Assembly: GCA_019843655.1 (NCBI GenBank)
Contig: JACDQD010000004.1
Coordinates: 29,027,872-29,091,871, forward strand
DNA from: Lethocerus indicus
Lineage: Eukaryota; Arthropoda; Insecta; Hemiptera; Belostomatidae
Length of the DNA stretch: 64,000 bases
Direction: 5' to 3'
Shown: one piece after another, positions 1 through 11,700 of the stretch
Position numbering within the stretch: the first letter of the stretch is position 1
Layout: each line of letters starts with the position of its first letter
Notes under the pieces: model-generated
Told to the model about the DNA's origin: nothing
The model's database searches: none
Seen by the model: only the letters and a program-made list of their open reading frames with translations
Translations under genes and position numbers: made by a program

Positions 1-428
1 TATAAGCGCAGTGGGCATGTTGAGAGAGTTGGAGGATCCGCTAAAGGCGGTACCATACCAATTCCCCGCGGCCTTATCCTCAACTTTGCCTCAGCAAACA
101 TCAAGAAATCACTTTACTTGTCCCACCCCACCACCTCCACTACTCCCATCATATATCGCTCTGAAGTGTAATTTTGCAACTTGCGCACCACCGACAATGC
201 CCCCTTTACAGTATCAAACTTTAACAATATTCACTATCCGGGAGAGAGAGAAAAAAAATCTCCCGCATCGACACCCCGCGGTCCATGTTTTACGGCATCG
301 TCTGAGGTTCCACCTTCAAAACTTTGACGATGAAATTGGAAATCACTTCTCGACGTCTGTGTGAATATCCCACCGACTATTTCTTATCAAATATCATTTG
401 CTGGCCATATGTAATTTTTACAGGCTAA

Positions 429-966
429 TAAATGGCAATCACGTGGAACCCCATACGCGACTGAAAAGAACAGATCTAAATCGTAAATTTGTACTGTTGA
501 AACCTCTTTTGAAAAGGATATCAATACTTACAATAGACAACAAACTGACAATATACGAATCCATATTAAAACCGACATGGACTTACGGAATAGAACTATG
601 GGGTTCCGCCAAGAAATGCAACATCGCCCGCATCCAGAGATTCCAGTTTCTGACCACACCATGACCTCAACATACCGACAGTCGACGAAGTCGCAAAATC
701 CCGGTTCCTGAAGTTCCACTCCCGCCTCTCTCCTCATCCTAATCCACTCGTTCAATCCCTTTCCTCTCTTACCCATCCATTATTCCCCCCGCGTCGGCGT
801 AAACGCCACTGACCTAGAGATCTACTTGGTCCGAAGCCGTAAACTATTCATGCGTGAAAAGTGCCGTCATTGGATGGTCTCTTTTATCAAGTCGTTCAAG
901 CGAGAAACATACACTCAACTCTTGTACACATAATTATGCTATAATTGATTGTACAAAAAAAATAAA
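429..966 (+). mobile_element. Truncated non-LTR retrotransposon 3' end (Jockey/CR1-like), copy 1
   Basis: The translation at about 450-650 gives the C-terminal end of a reverse transcriptase ORF, with [12 protein letters not shown] and NIARIQRFQ. The element then loses a segment that copy 2 still has (after IQRFQ) and runs out of frame through IPTVDE-like coding to a 3' end with TGATTGTACAAAAA and an A-rich tail. The same 3' end is seen at 25490-26060 and 41110-41600 on the minus strand, so this is a 5'-truncated, dead copy of one family. The family name is inferred from the motif only. Confidence 0.8.
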
Positions 967-2211
967 TGGCAAAAAGTACACCAACATAAAAATAATTGAC
1001 CGGTATAAATTGCATTAATCGTAATTTTGCATCGGTTATAATGCAAATAAATATCCGTACCTTGCAATTGGTGATAAATTGATTTCGTTTAGAACATATA
1101 ACATAAGATAATGATAGAAATCATTATGGAAAGATGATCTATATGTATCTCTATACGTTATAATAATTTGGTATCATACGCCAGGATGTTATTTAATCAT
1201 TATTTTACTAATATGTTGCACCTTACGGAAAAGGAAGACCCGGACTTGTTTACATCGAAAGATTCAGAATTGTGTCGGGTTTACGAATCCGCGAACCGTT
1301 TTTGAGACCGCGTTGAGAAAAAGCAATGTCTCCACTCATCATCTCTCTCCCCATTTCTTCATCAATCATTTTATAAGTTTCGCCAATCAAGCCCAGTAAT
1401 ATACGAAGTTTGCTCAACTTGTTAATGGCGCGCGCGACCATAGCGCCGCGGTTGCGCTTTCCGCGAACGCCGCGAAGTTCCGGACGCCCCAATTAAAGAA
1501 GTATCACCGATTCCCAAGTGCCGTCAAACAGGCTCCGTCCATCCGCGGAACTGCTAAGTGCTGTTTCTGAAGTTGAACGGAATGATGAAAGGTTCCCTCG
1601 TCGAAAACTTGACGCGGGGACATCGGCAAGCGCATCGTCCGGGCGCGAAGGGCGGGCCCTTTGTCAACAGCGGGCTTATGGTACGCGCCCTTTCCACAGG
1701 AGAGTCCGTGATGTTTGGTCAGGGCCCCCAGCCGTTGTTTGGATTAAACCCCGTGTGTAATTCGCAGTTCCTGCTCCCGGATATGAACCCGGCGACCGGC
1801 TCCCGTTTCACTTCGGCCCCAGATAAAATTGAAACGCTCGGAGGACTCGGCGAAATTGATCCTTCCCGAATTTGTTTACCACCCCCCCCCCTTCCTAACG
1901 CCAACCGGGGATTACAGTTTGAATTTCAACGTATTCGAACAGGGCTCGGAACAATTGGAGATCACAATTTGTGAAGTATACTGAGATAGCGCTATACGAA
2001 TTTTTTTAATACAAATCCGCGCAATTACTATTTCATAGATATGAAATGAGTACTGGACTATAGACACGCATTAGTCAAGCTTTAGTTCACTGAATATCAA
2101 CAAAATATTTTTTATACGGCAATTTCGAAACTATAATAGAAGTTAGGTACAGGCATTTATCCCTCGGGCTGGGCCGTCAAGAAGGCTTAACGTAAAATAT
2201 ATTGTGCATAC
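967..2211. other. No supported gene upstream of Fur2 copy A
   Basis: The AT-rich stretch to about 1200 is followed by a GC-rich block at 1250-1970 with several overlapping short ORFs on both strands (up to 138 codons), none showing a recognisable domain. A poly-C run lies near 1880. The block may be intron or flanking DNA of the furin gene. I searched it by eye for the furin exon with the oxyanion Asn (WASGNGG) and did not find it. Confidence 0.5.

Positions 2212-2255
<44 letters not shown>
2212..2255. repeat. (TA)n microsatellite
   Basis: About 44 bases of uninterrupted TA repeat. Confidence 0.95.
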
Positions 2256-2258
<3 letters not shown>

Positions 2259-2325
2259 GAAAATATTGTTCCAAATGTGTTATATACTATCGAAAATCAG
2301 TCTTATAATGAAAAATATTTTCCAG

Positions 2326-2395
2326 TCCCATAAGTCAGCGAGGAGGATGTCACGATGTAGTCAGGATGTTTTGTCGACAACCCACATGCCCACAG
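2326..2395 (+). pseudogene. Possible decayed furin exon preceding the catalytic-Ser exon
   Basis: This block ends in codons reading STTHMPTG, followed by a GT donor in phase 1. That is exactly the phase needed to join the next exon, which starts GTSASAP; canonical furins read CTxxHTGTSASAP here, and copy B reads CTTEHTG at the matching place. The rest does not align: the PWY...[12 protein letters not shown] part present in copy B (32654-32799) is missing and a TAG lies in a neighbouring frame. It could be an eroded exon or a chance match with a good splice border. Confidence 0.3.
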
Positions 2396-2558
2396 GTGTT
2401 TCATTAATAATTTACTGACGGGGAACTCAGAAGCCGATACCGGCGTACCGAAACTGAACTGAATGATGAATAATGTCCAACTTCACGTTCATACTAGAAG
2501 AGCCACAATTCCGTAGAATATATTTTTGTGAAGCGCTCAATTTGTATTCTGCAAATAG

Positions 2559-2723
2559 GTACGAGCGCGTCCGCCCCACTGGCGGCGGGAATGGTGGCGC
2601 TGGCCCTAGAGGCGAATTCGAATTTGACTTGGAGGGACGTTCAGCACATTGTCGTCATGTCGGCCAAGTCCTCGCCACTCGAAAAAGAATCCGGTTGGAT
2701 AACGAACGGAGCCAACAGAAAAG
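2559..2723 (+). CDS. Fur2: Fur2 copy A: catalytic-serine exon
   Basis: The exon reads [18 protein letters not shown], with the nucleophile Ser inside GTSASAP, then [16 protein letters not shown] and the end of the peptidase domain. It is 165 bp long, the same as the matching exon of copy B, with the same phases (1 in, 1 out). The AG acceptor is clear; the donor GTTGTG is unusual but the exon length fixes it. Confidence 0.9.
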
Positions 2724-5700
2724 GTTGTGGCGATATATTTTACTTTAATTTCGTGCTTATTTCTTATTAATTTTCGTTACGGCATGTTTCGAAAGTCCAA
2801 TGAATTTTGCATTCAAAAATAGGTGAGTTGAACGCAGAGTTACTTTAAATATGAGAGATAATAGCAATTAGGGAGTCATAATATATTCATCGTACATTTC
2901 GTGTATATTATTTCTAACCTTGATTTAAACCTACATTAACGCTTAAAATATCAACTTACAATTGAATAACAGTTAATTATTTTCGTTTGCAGCAAGTCAT
3001 AAATTCGGATTCGGTCTGATGGACGGGGAGGCGATGGTGACGCTCGCTGAAAAATGGACTCCGGTTCCACCGCAGCACGTCTGTAAAACACCGGAAATTG
3101 TCGAAGAGAAGTGAGCGTTTCATTTTGCGATAGCCCTTTCCCATCTTATGTATTTTTAATTTGGCCCAGTTTGCATAGCGACATCAGTTTGCTCTTGCAA
3201 TGCCAACAAAAGCTCTGCAGGTCTGACTAAGAATTTGCGCTGAATAACAACCCGCACTCAGGCGATATTACGTATTACGGCGCATGAGAGAACTCGGCTT
3301 ATAACAAACATATTTAAACGTCATGTATTTTTAGTGGCCGAGAATTAAACCGAAGCAGTGTTTCTAGCCGGAGCTATTTGCTTTAAATGGGCAACCGCAT
3401 CAAACTGAGTATTAAAACGGCCAAAAGTCCGCTTCATTTTATATTTTTGGACATAATTGAGCGGTGGCAATCAACTCGTTTACGAATGAAACCTAGCGAA
3501 ATTATAGTTAAGACTATAAGGATACGATTTTTCATTCCATGCTCAAAATATTTGAACAAATTTCCACACCCCGTTTCCTCTCACAATTTAGTCAACATTA
3601 GTACTTGTCATTATTCCGCTTCTATGTATATTTATAAAGATAACAATCTGCTTAAGGAAACATAATGAATTATGTATACACCAGATCTTATCAGAGGAAT
3701 CTTAATGTACGACTCAACATCGCCAACTTATTTACAAGGACGTCATTTCAAATTAAGTTGCTTTAGACTTTGCTTAATCCTGCCTTTTGGAAGTTGAAGA
3801 AAACCGAGGATTTCACCTGTTCCACAAGAGGCTAATCCCATTGCCTCTAATCCGTTGAAAGCGAATATTATTCCGAAACTTGTTGTCGGCCTCTTTAGAT
3901 CTTACGACCTCATTTAGAAAAGACTCGAGTGGAATAATTCGACCCGAGAAACTTTTATCGCACTGATAGATGTAAAGTCGGTTGGACGCCCATTTTCTTT
4001 TAATGTCAGAGCATACACAAAAACATACTGGCTACGAGAGGTTTATCGTTGATCAAAGGGCTGCCGCCCCGCTCCAGGCGCGGTCCTTCGAAAGCGAGTC
4101 CTTAAAGTTTGGACTTGGGATGACAAAGAATAAAGTGAAATAAAAGTAAGGTGGAAAAGAAATAACTAGAAGGTGAGGCGAGAACGACATTCTACCGTCC
4201 TTTAACCGGCAAAGGAAAGCATTGTATTTCCACATCCATCATACTCGTCCTCTCTATAATAAATCGGTCGGTATATTGTCGAACAAGTGCATAAGATCTG
4301 CACACGATATCTCGTTGTTCTTCCGCCTTAATGGTGTCGTCTCGTCCTAGGTCGAAAGTAATTTCTGCGGGACGAGTACATTTGAGCCGCAGAAGATTTA
4401 AGTTTTCTTTGCAGAGAGACACTTCAGAAAAGTATCACGTACACAACTGGAAGGTGATGCCGCTCACCATTTGACTTCTTCATCTCCTTTATTCTCCTTA
4501 CATTGCTTTACACGTCTGCGGTGCGGAGGAAATTAAATATAGCGCCTCCAGGTTACTGATTTATTTTTCAGTCATACTGTATAAAGTTTTTGTGTCGAAT
4601 GTTGAAATATTGCTTCGTAATGAATTCAAAATCACTAAATCAAGGTGTATGTATTCCTCAATATATATTTCAGAAATAGTTCCCCTTTCTCGTCTTCGCA
4701 ATGCACTTTCACCGCGTTAAGGCCGCACTTCCACCTGACATAATACCGTGTACATCGTGATATTTCTCAACAGGATGATCGAATCCTCGCAGGGTAGCTA
4801 CATATCGGTGAGCATGAACGTGAGCGGTTGTACGGGGGAGAGTGGGCGGGAGGTGAGGTACGTGGAGCAGGTGCAGTGCAAGGTGAGCGTGAGCCTGGAG
4901 CCGCGGGGCAACCTCAGGCTGGAGCTGACCTCCGGCCAGGGCACCGCCTCCAGCCTCCTCTATCAGAGGCCGAGGGACACCCTCGCCTCGACCTTCGACC
5001 AGTGGCCCTTCCTCTCGGTACACTACTGGGGCGAGGACCCCGTAGGAATATGGACACTGACGGTCATCAACACCGGCATCATACCGAGCAAAATGCCAGG
5101 TTTAAAAAATAATTTCAATATGTTTTTTCTTCCTATCGTACCAGAATTTTCTTCCAAAACTCATTTATCAAAAATCACATTCCGATATGGGATCGTTCTG
5201 TAATATTACATAATAACTTTTCGAAAAGACAATGAACGAAAGTTAATAATACTAGGGATTTCCTTTGTGCCGCAATATTTAATTCAAGCCTGAATTGGTT
5301 CAACGACCGATATACGCCCGTAATAACTTTTACGATTTACCAAAAAAAACGAGCCGGTATTTCGCCGCTCCGGGTCCTCATTACGGGGCTAATGGTTTAA
5401 GCCATTATCGGCTAATCCGCGAGCCGGCGGAGGATCGTTGTTCTAGCCGCATTGTTCGGGGACGACGCTCTAAATTCGATATAATCCCTTCAATTAAAAT
5501 CGGAGCGACAAAACCATCTAGACTAATTACCAAACAGACTAATAACAGAATTGAGCGGATGAAACGGTAATTAATTTGCACGAAGATGTATCCTTATTGG
5601 CCGGCCTAAATGCGCTACTTATCCGGAACCCCTTTCAACGGAGGCGCCCCTCGGTCTCCTCCAATACTACCCCTGGCTTATCTTCTTCCTCCACTTTAGT

Positions 5701-8700
5701 CTTCCCGCCGGTTTAATCCTATTACGCCCATTTACCAAGGTTTTCCTTAAGACCGCGTACTCCGCCTTCAATCCCGTTGACCTCAAGTAGGACCGGTTCC
5801 CGATAAGGCCTCATTATCTCGGCCCATTCATTAAAATACATCACGAAGTTCCCCAGTTAAAATACGGTCATTAAAGCCACAACATTCGGTCCAGGGACAG
5901 CATTGACTCGAATTTTAACAAATGAAACGAATTTTTTTCTGATAGAATTTTATGACAAGCGGAGCATATGTATGATTAAGCTAATACAATAATACTTATT
6001 TAACAACAACGATTTATGATATACTATAGTCCTAAATTTGTTTTAGATATCAAACCTTTTGTAATTTGAAAACCCAAGAACGTACTTATCAAAAATATGA
6101 ATTTCTGGAGATACAACTAGTTGATAAAGTACAGTCTGAAAGTAAATAATGATACCTCCAAATGAAATGCATCCTAGCACAACATTGCCCCAGTAAATAA
6201 AATGGGAACGAATTCATTCCATTTCTTGAAGTACATTTGAATATGCATTTTAATTCCCTGTTTAAATATTTAATATCCTTAATCGGCTTAAAGCTCTGAT
6301 GAATGATTTATCGGAAGGCAGGTGTGGGTGGTATTAATAGAGTTAGAGATTGAGAGGGATGATGGTAGAGGGGGTGGAGGAGGGTTTCTTATACTTTGCA
6401 TAAGTAGGCTAAAGGCTTACAGTGCATAATGTATATAACCAATAAGTGCTTGGGCTGTGGGACTTCGGGATAAGGAAGAGCCCCTGCAAGGCGCATTAAC
6501 CTGTACTATACTGCATTCGCTAGTGCACACGCTTCTTCTGTTAATACGAATTTATTTATTTAATCTGTTTAGAAACGTTGGATTTGTATTAAAGGTTAAT
6601 ACTTAAAGGATAAAAATTGAATAATTTGAATGTATATATTTGAATATAGCGCTACACTATCTTCAATTTTATTGTTTGCATCGATTGTTACAGGAATATT
6701 GCACAAATGGCAACTTATACTGTACGGTACGGACGTGAACCCGGTCAACACGCGTTCGGCGTCAATGAGGTCCTGGTTCCAACAGAGGCGTAAAAGTTCC
6801 CACTCGACGGTGATAAAGCATGCCCTTATTAGCAATACGTCACGCGGTCTCGGAGAGCCGGCATTAATAGTTTCCGTATCTGATTTCGCAGAGGGACAGA
6901 TTGGACGACCAAGTACTGTACGGGGTCAGCAGGAAGAAGGGCAACAAGGGCGAGCGCCACAAGTGCCACCCGCAGTGCGCCCCCCAAGGCTGCTACGGCC
7001 CGAAACCGACACAGTGCATCAAGTGCGCAAATTACAAACTTCACAAGTAAGTCAACCATAATGGTGGATACTTATAAGTCTTTGAAAATAATTGGACGAT
7101 TAAAAATTTTCGACAGAAGCAAAAGATTATTCAAAAGGTTCCTGCGGGTATGCAACTTTTCGGCCTGCATAATGTTTTACAGTAACGTTAACAGTATAAT
7201 ATTAATTATATATTGGAGTTATCGAGCAGTCTCGAGGTCATTAGACAGTAGATAATTAGACCAATCATGCAAAATTTCTGGATTTTAAAGGAAATAAAAA
7301 TAATAATGAAATATAATAGATGAAGTACCCCGCCTTGGGGGGGGGTTCACATCAATAAGACAACAGAATCTGTTAAGGCTTGAAATTAGAAGGAAAATAT
7401 ACTTTTAAATTAAAGATCAATTTATTTGACTACAAATTGTACCAATTATATTGAAAAATATTTTATACAATGTTTCTGGCCTGATGTTGTGAGGTCTCAT
7501 TAGCTCTCGCGAGAGCCACTCTCGAAGCCTGTGACTTTTTTTGTGCTAAGACGAAGTATTTTCTTTGGAGGCATGACTTTGTGCGACAGGATGGACGATA
7601 AGGGACATTGGTTTGCGACGGTAGTGACAAATGGGTAGGTAGGGTGAAAAAATGTTTGTAGATGATCTTTAACCTAGTATCGTCGAGCAAAGGTCTATAT
7701 GTATATATATAAGATAAGTTCCTCTGAGTTTTTTCTAGTTTTTAAAAAATAATTACATTTATTGACAGCTGATATAATAATACTATAATATTAACAGTGC
7801 TTTCACACCAACTGAATCCCTTATAAAGCCTCCGAAGGGAATTGTTTGATTTATCTGACAGCGCCCAAACATTTTCCTGGCAGTGCAGTCATCTGGCGGC
7901 GATTTTACGAATTAAATACCCGAAATGGCAAATATTTTTATTTATTACGACCTTTGACCTGACCTTTAACCTGGAAATGTGCTTCTTGACCCTACCGGAA
8001 TTGAGATGCAAGCACGCTGAAAGTTTGATGGAAATCGGTTCAGCCGTCTGGAAATGCATAGCGTACACCATTTGACAAATATTATATAGATTATTGCTAT
8101 ATGATTTTTAATACTGCTGGAACTATAAGAAAAAAGTAAGAAGCAACATTTTCAACCGTAAGCATATTCCTTTTTTCTTGAGACAGCACATTTGGTCATT
8201 TGTTTTCTACCATCACTTTTCATAAAATATCATCTTTCCATCTAAATAAAAGTAATCTTCCTTCTCGCTCCCGACTCAGGCATTCATTTCGGTAACGCCG
8301 GAAAATTTAATCTTCCAGGACGTGCGTGGAGGAGTGTCCCAGGTACGGATATTACGCCGGTTCTGGAGGAGTGTGCTCCCGTTGCCGCGGCAACTGTCTG
8401 ACTTGTTCAGGGCCCGAACAGGACAGTTGTCTCTCCTGCTTACCCGGCCTCTACTTCGTCACAGATCTAGGCATCTGCCTCCATCACTGCCCCTTCTCAT
8501 ACTACGAAGGTAGCGTTTCGACAATTTGATCCCAACTCGGTATATTAACCCTTTGCACTCGAGAGGTGAGTCTCGCTCACCACTTTGTCTGGTGGGGAAA
8601 TTCGATGCCCTGTATAATATATTTATGTGTCCTTATGTGGTGATTGTTATCTTGTTTACGCTTGTGATATCGTTCTTTGAAGTCCGGTCCTAAGCACTGC

Positions 8701-11700
8701 GTATAGAATCTTACAAAGACGTCGTAATGTCCCATTCAAACTACGTAAGATTTTCTTATCTGAGATTAGTCCAGTACCATGAAGCGAACTGCATTTTCGG
8801 CATCGGTTCGAACTTGACAGTCTCGGCAGAGGGAACAGAAAAATTGAAATTTCTCTCTTCATTGCCGTGGAACGTAGTAATGAAATAAGCTCGAGTGAAG
8901 ATGAATTTGATTTAGAGTCGCTAAACGAGGAAATTACCATCGAGAATACCGTTTATAGCCGGAGACACTCCTGCAGGACCGCACGTACACGCAGACAAGA
9001 AAGAACCGTCGGATTTTTTCAAACTGTTTTTTACTAATAAACTCGTAAATTAAATAGTTACTGTAACAAATAACTACGCTAGAACAAAGTTAGAAAACAA
9101 AACTCGATATGGCGATCTTGGCACGGTTTGACTATCGAAGAAATGTCGGCATTTATTGGCGTCATAATAAATATGACGCTACGAAACGCTTCGAGTTGCT
9201 GGTTAGTCCGCGCAGAAACGGCCTCGAGTGCAAAAGTTTAATTACATCAAATGTCAAAGGATTATAGAATTTTTTATTCAACGACAGCCACCCATAGCAG
9301 CCAGTAAAATATATTGTTTAACCCTTTGCGGTCGGAAGGCGACTCTTCTCAGTCGCCACGGCGTTTGAGAGGCGCCGATCGGTGTTTATGTTAGATTACG
9401 TTAGCTCCGAATGATTGGGACGCAGCATCGGTTCTTGGAAAGGTTCCTTAGTTATTTATATTCTTTCGTACTAAGTATGAAATGACATAAATCTTGACGG
9501 AGACAAGATAAAATCGGTAAAAGGTTCTTCTAAGACTGTGGCTCTGAAAATGTCTCCGAAGTCAGTTGAGAATCTACGATCGTGGCGGAAGTGTCGGGAA
9601 AATTTGTATAAAGTGATTTTGTTCGAACCCCGACAAAAACGGATATTAGGAGCGAAATCGGTTCTAGGGAAGATCGCATCTATCGAGAGACTAACGATGA
9701 AGAATATGAAAGCAGTGATGAAGGCGATGATGCAGTCTTGGGTGTAAGGAAAGGAAAAATAAGGGTAATAGACAGCGAATCTGAATGGCAAAGGGTTAAC
9801 ATACGCAGAACATGTAATAAGAGATTAAAATGTACAGAAAATTCTACGAAGGGTATTCCTTAACCGTTGAAATTGCTATTTAATTTGTAGTGTCCACATA
9901 TAATGAAAATAGAATAAGCGAATTTATGATTATCACACATCAGTATTTTACAGAATTGAAATGCATTGCAAAGCTACCACATTTTTTGTATGGCAAAAAA
10001 ATGTTTTTCACAGAGTTCTTACTCTTATATAAATCTTATGTATATTGTACAAAATTACTGTTTTATTATTAAAAAAATGCGTACGTATTGTATATTACAT
10101 ACACAGCACTATTGGTATACTGTAATTTGTGTAAACAGACAGCGAAAACTGGAAGTGCATAAGCTGCCGCGAATACTGTGCCACTTGTCACAAGAGTCCT
10201 CGCAAGTGCAGCTCCTGCGAGCACGGCCTGGTCCTGCACAACGGAGCCTGCCTCACTACCTGTCCACACAAGACGTGCCTCAACCACCACCACAGGTACA
10301 CTCCATACTTATTTAACAGTCTATTGTACACTGCAGATAATAATCATGCCGTGAAAATTCTGAATCAGGTTCTTGCGGCTACTCGGTAGCGCCGATAGAG
10401 ATAAAGAGTTTAACTCGTTCGCTACCAGGGTCTTCTGGAGAAAACATCCATCGTAGATCGAAATTTTTTTCGTGAAATCAATTGGAATAGATTTTACGTA
10501 TGTATATTTAGAACAGTCCAAAAAAGTAAAATAAGTATAATTTTAAACTGACACAAATATGTGACGGTGGGCTATATAGATAAAAATTAGACGCCGTAGC
10601 CCACGTGTCACATATATGTGTCACATTAAATTATGAAATAATAATAATAAATATGAAATTCATTTTATTTTGTACGATCTTTTCCTTTTTAAACTTAACT
10701 TATTGCCTGTTAATTTCACTAACCCTGCTAAACCGACCTATTCAACTGTCATAAAGACTCTAAATAATCTAATGCCGACCGAGTACAGAGTTCATACATT
10801 TTATAGTTTTAGAACTTAACAATTTTGTTCAATACTCAACATGTTCAAACATGCCTTTGTAAATTGTGCAAATATATCTGTCACGTATGTGTGACGTTGG
10901 GCCGTGGTAAAAAAAAGCCGTGCCACATATATGTGACGGTTGGTAGCGAACGAATTAAAAGCTCGGGCATATTTTATGCTCAATCGTTTCGTACATCCCG
11001 CAGAGTGGCGGTTTCGACAAGTGGCGCTGCGGTGGGAGCAGTTCGACCGAGTTGCCGACAGATAGCGACAGCTGTCTGAAATATAATCTCGGACTCTGAT
11101 AAATATCAATTCAACCGAAACCGGGCTGTTAGGGTAATTGGAGGAAAACATAGTTGGCTCATTACTGAAATCTTGAATCTAGAACATGCATCAATATTAG
11201 TGGGTATTATTCCTGTTGCGATAAGATAGAATGATTGTTTTTTATTCTTGGGTGCAGGTGCGTCCCCTGTCGGACAACGTGCCACAGGTGTAAGGATTGT
11301 GGCAACGCAAATCGCAGTATGTTAAACTGCAGCCACTGTTTGTGGCCGGACAAGCAGACAACTTCAATGTGCCACGACCAATATCAGACCTGCCAGCAAG
11401 GGTATATATATTTTTGTCGTTCAATTCAGTGAGGAAACAAATATCGATGTAATTAAATATCCATGAAAGTGTCATTAATTAGGAACACTCAGTAGCACCT
11501 TGTTCTACTTTTAACCCTTTGCACTCCGGACCATTCTGGATGTTAGCTACCAGCTACTCCTCGGTGGTTTCGTGGAATCTTTTTCGTCTAGATTCAGTCT
11601 TTAATCAAAATTATATTTACCGAAAGAACTTATTTACCGAGAGAACAACCACTTCCGATTTTCTCACGCGTTAGATCTATCTATACCGCTCGACGCTTCA

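Noticed and set aside
1518..1974. Overlapping plus-strand ORFs of 80 and 138 codons
   Set aside because: GC-rich low-stop block with no domain, no splice context and a poly-C run; both strands are open.
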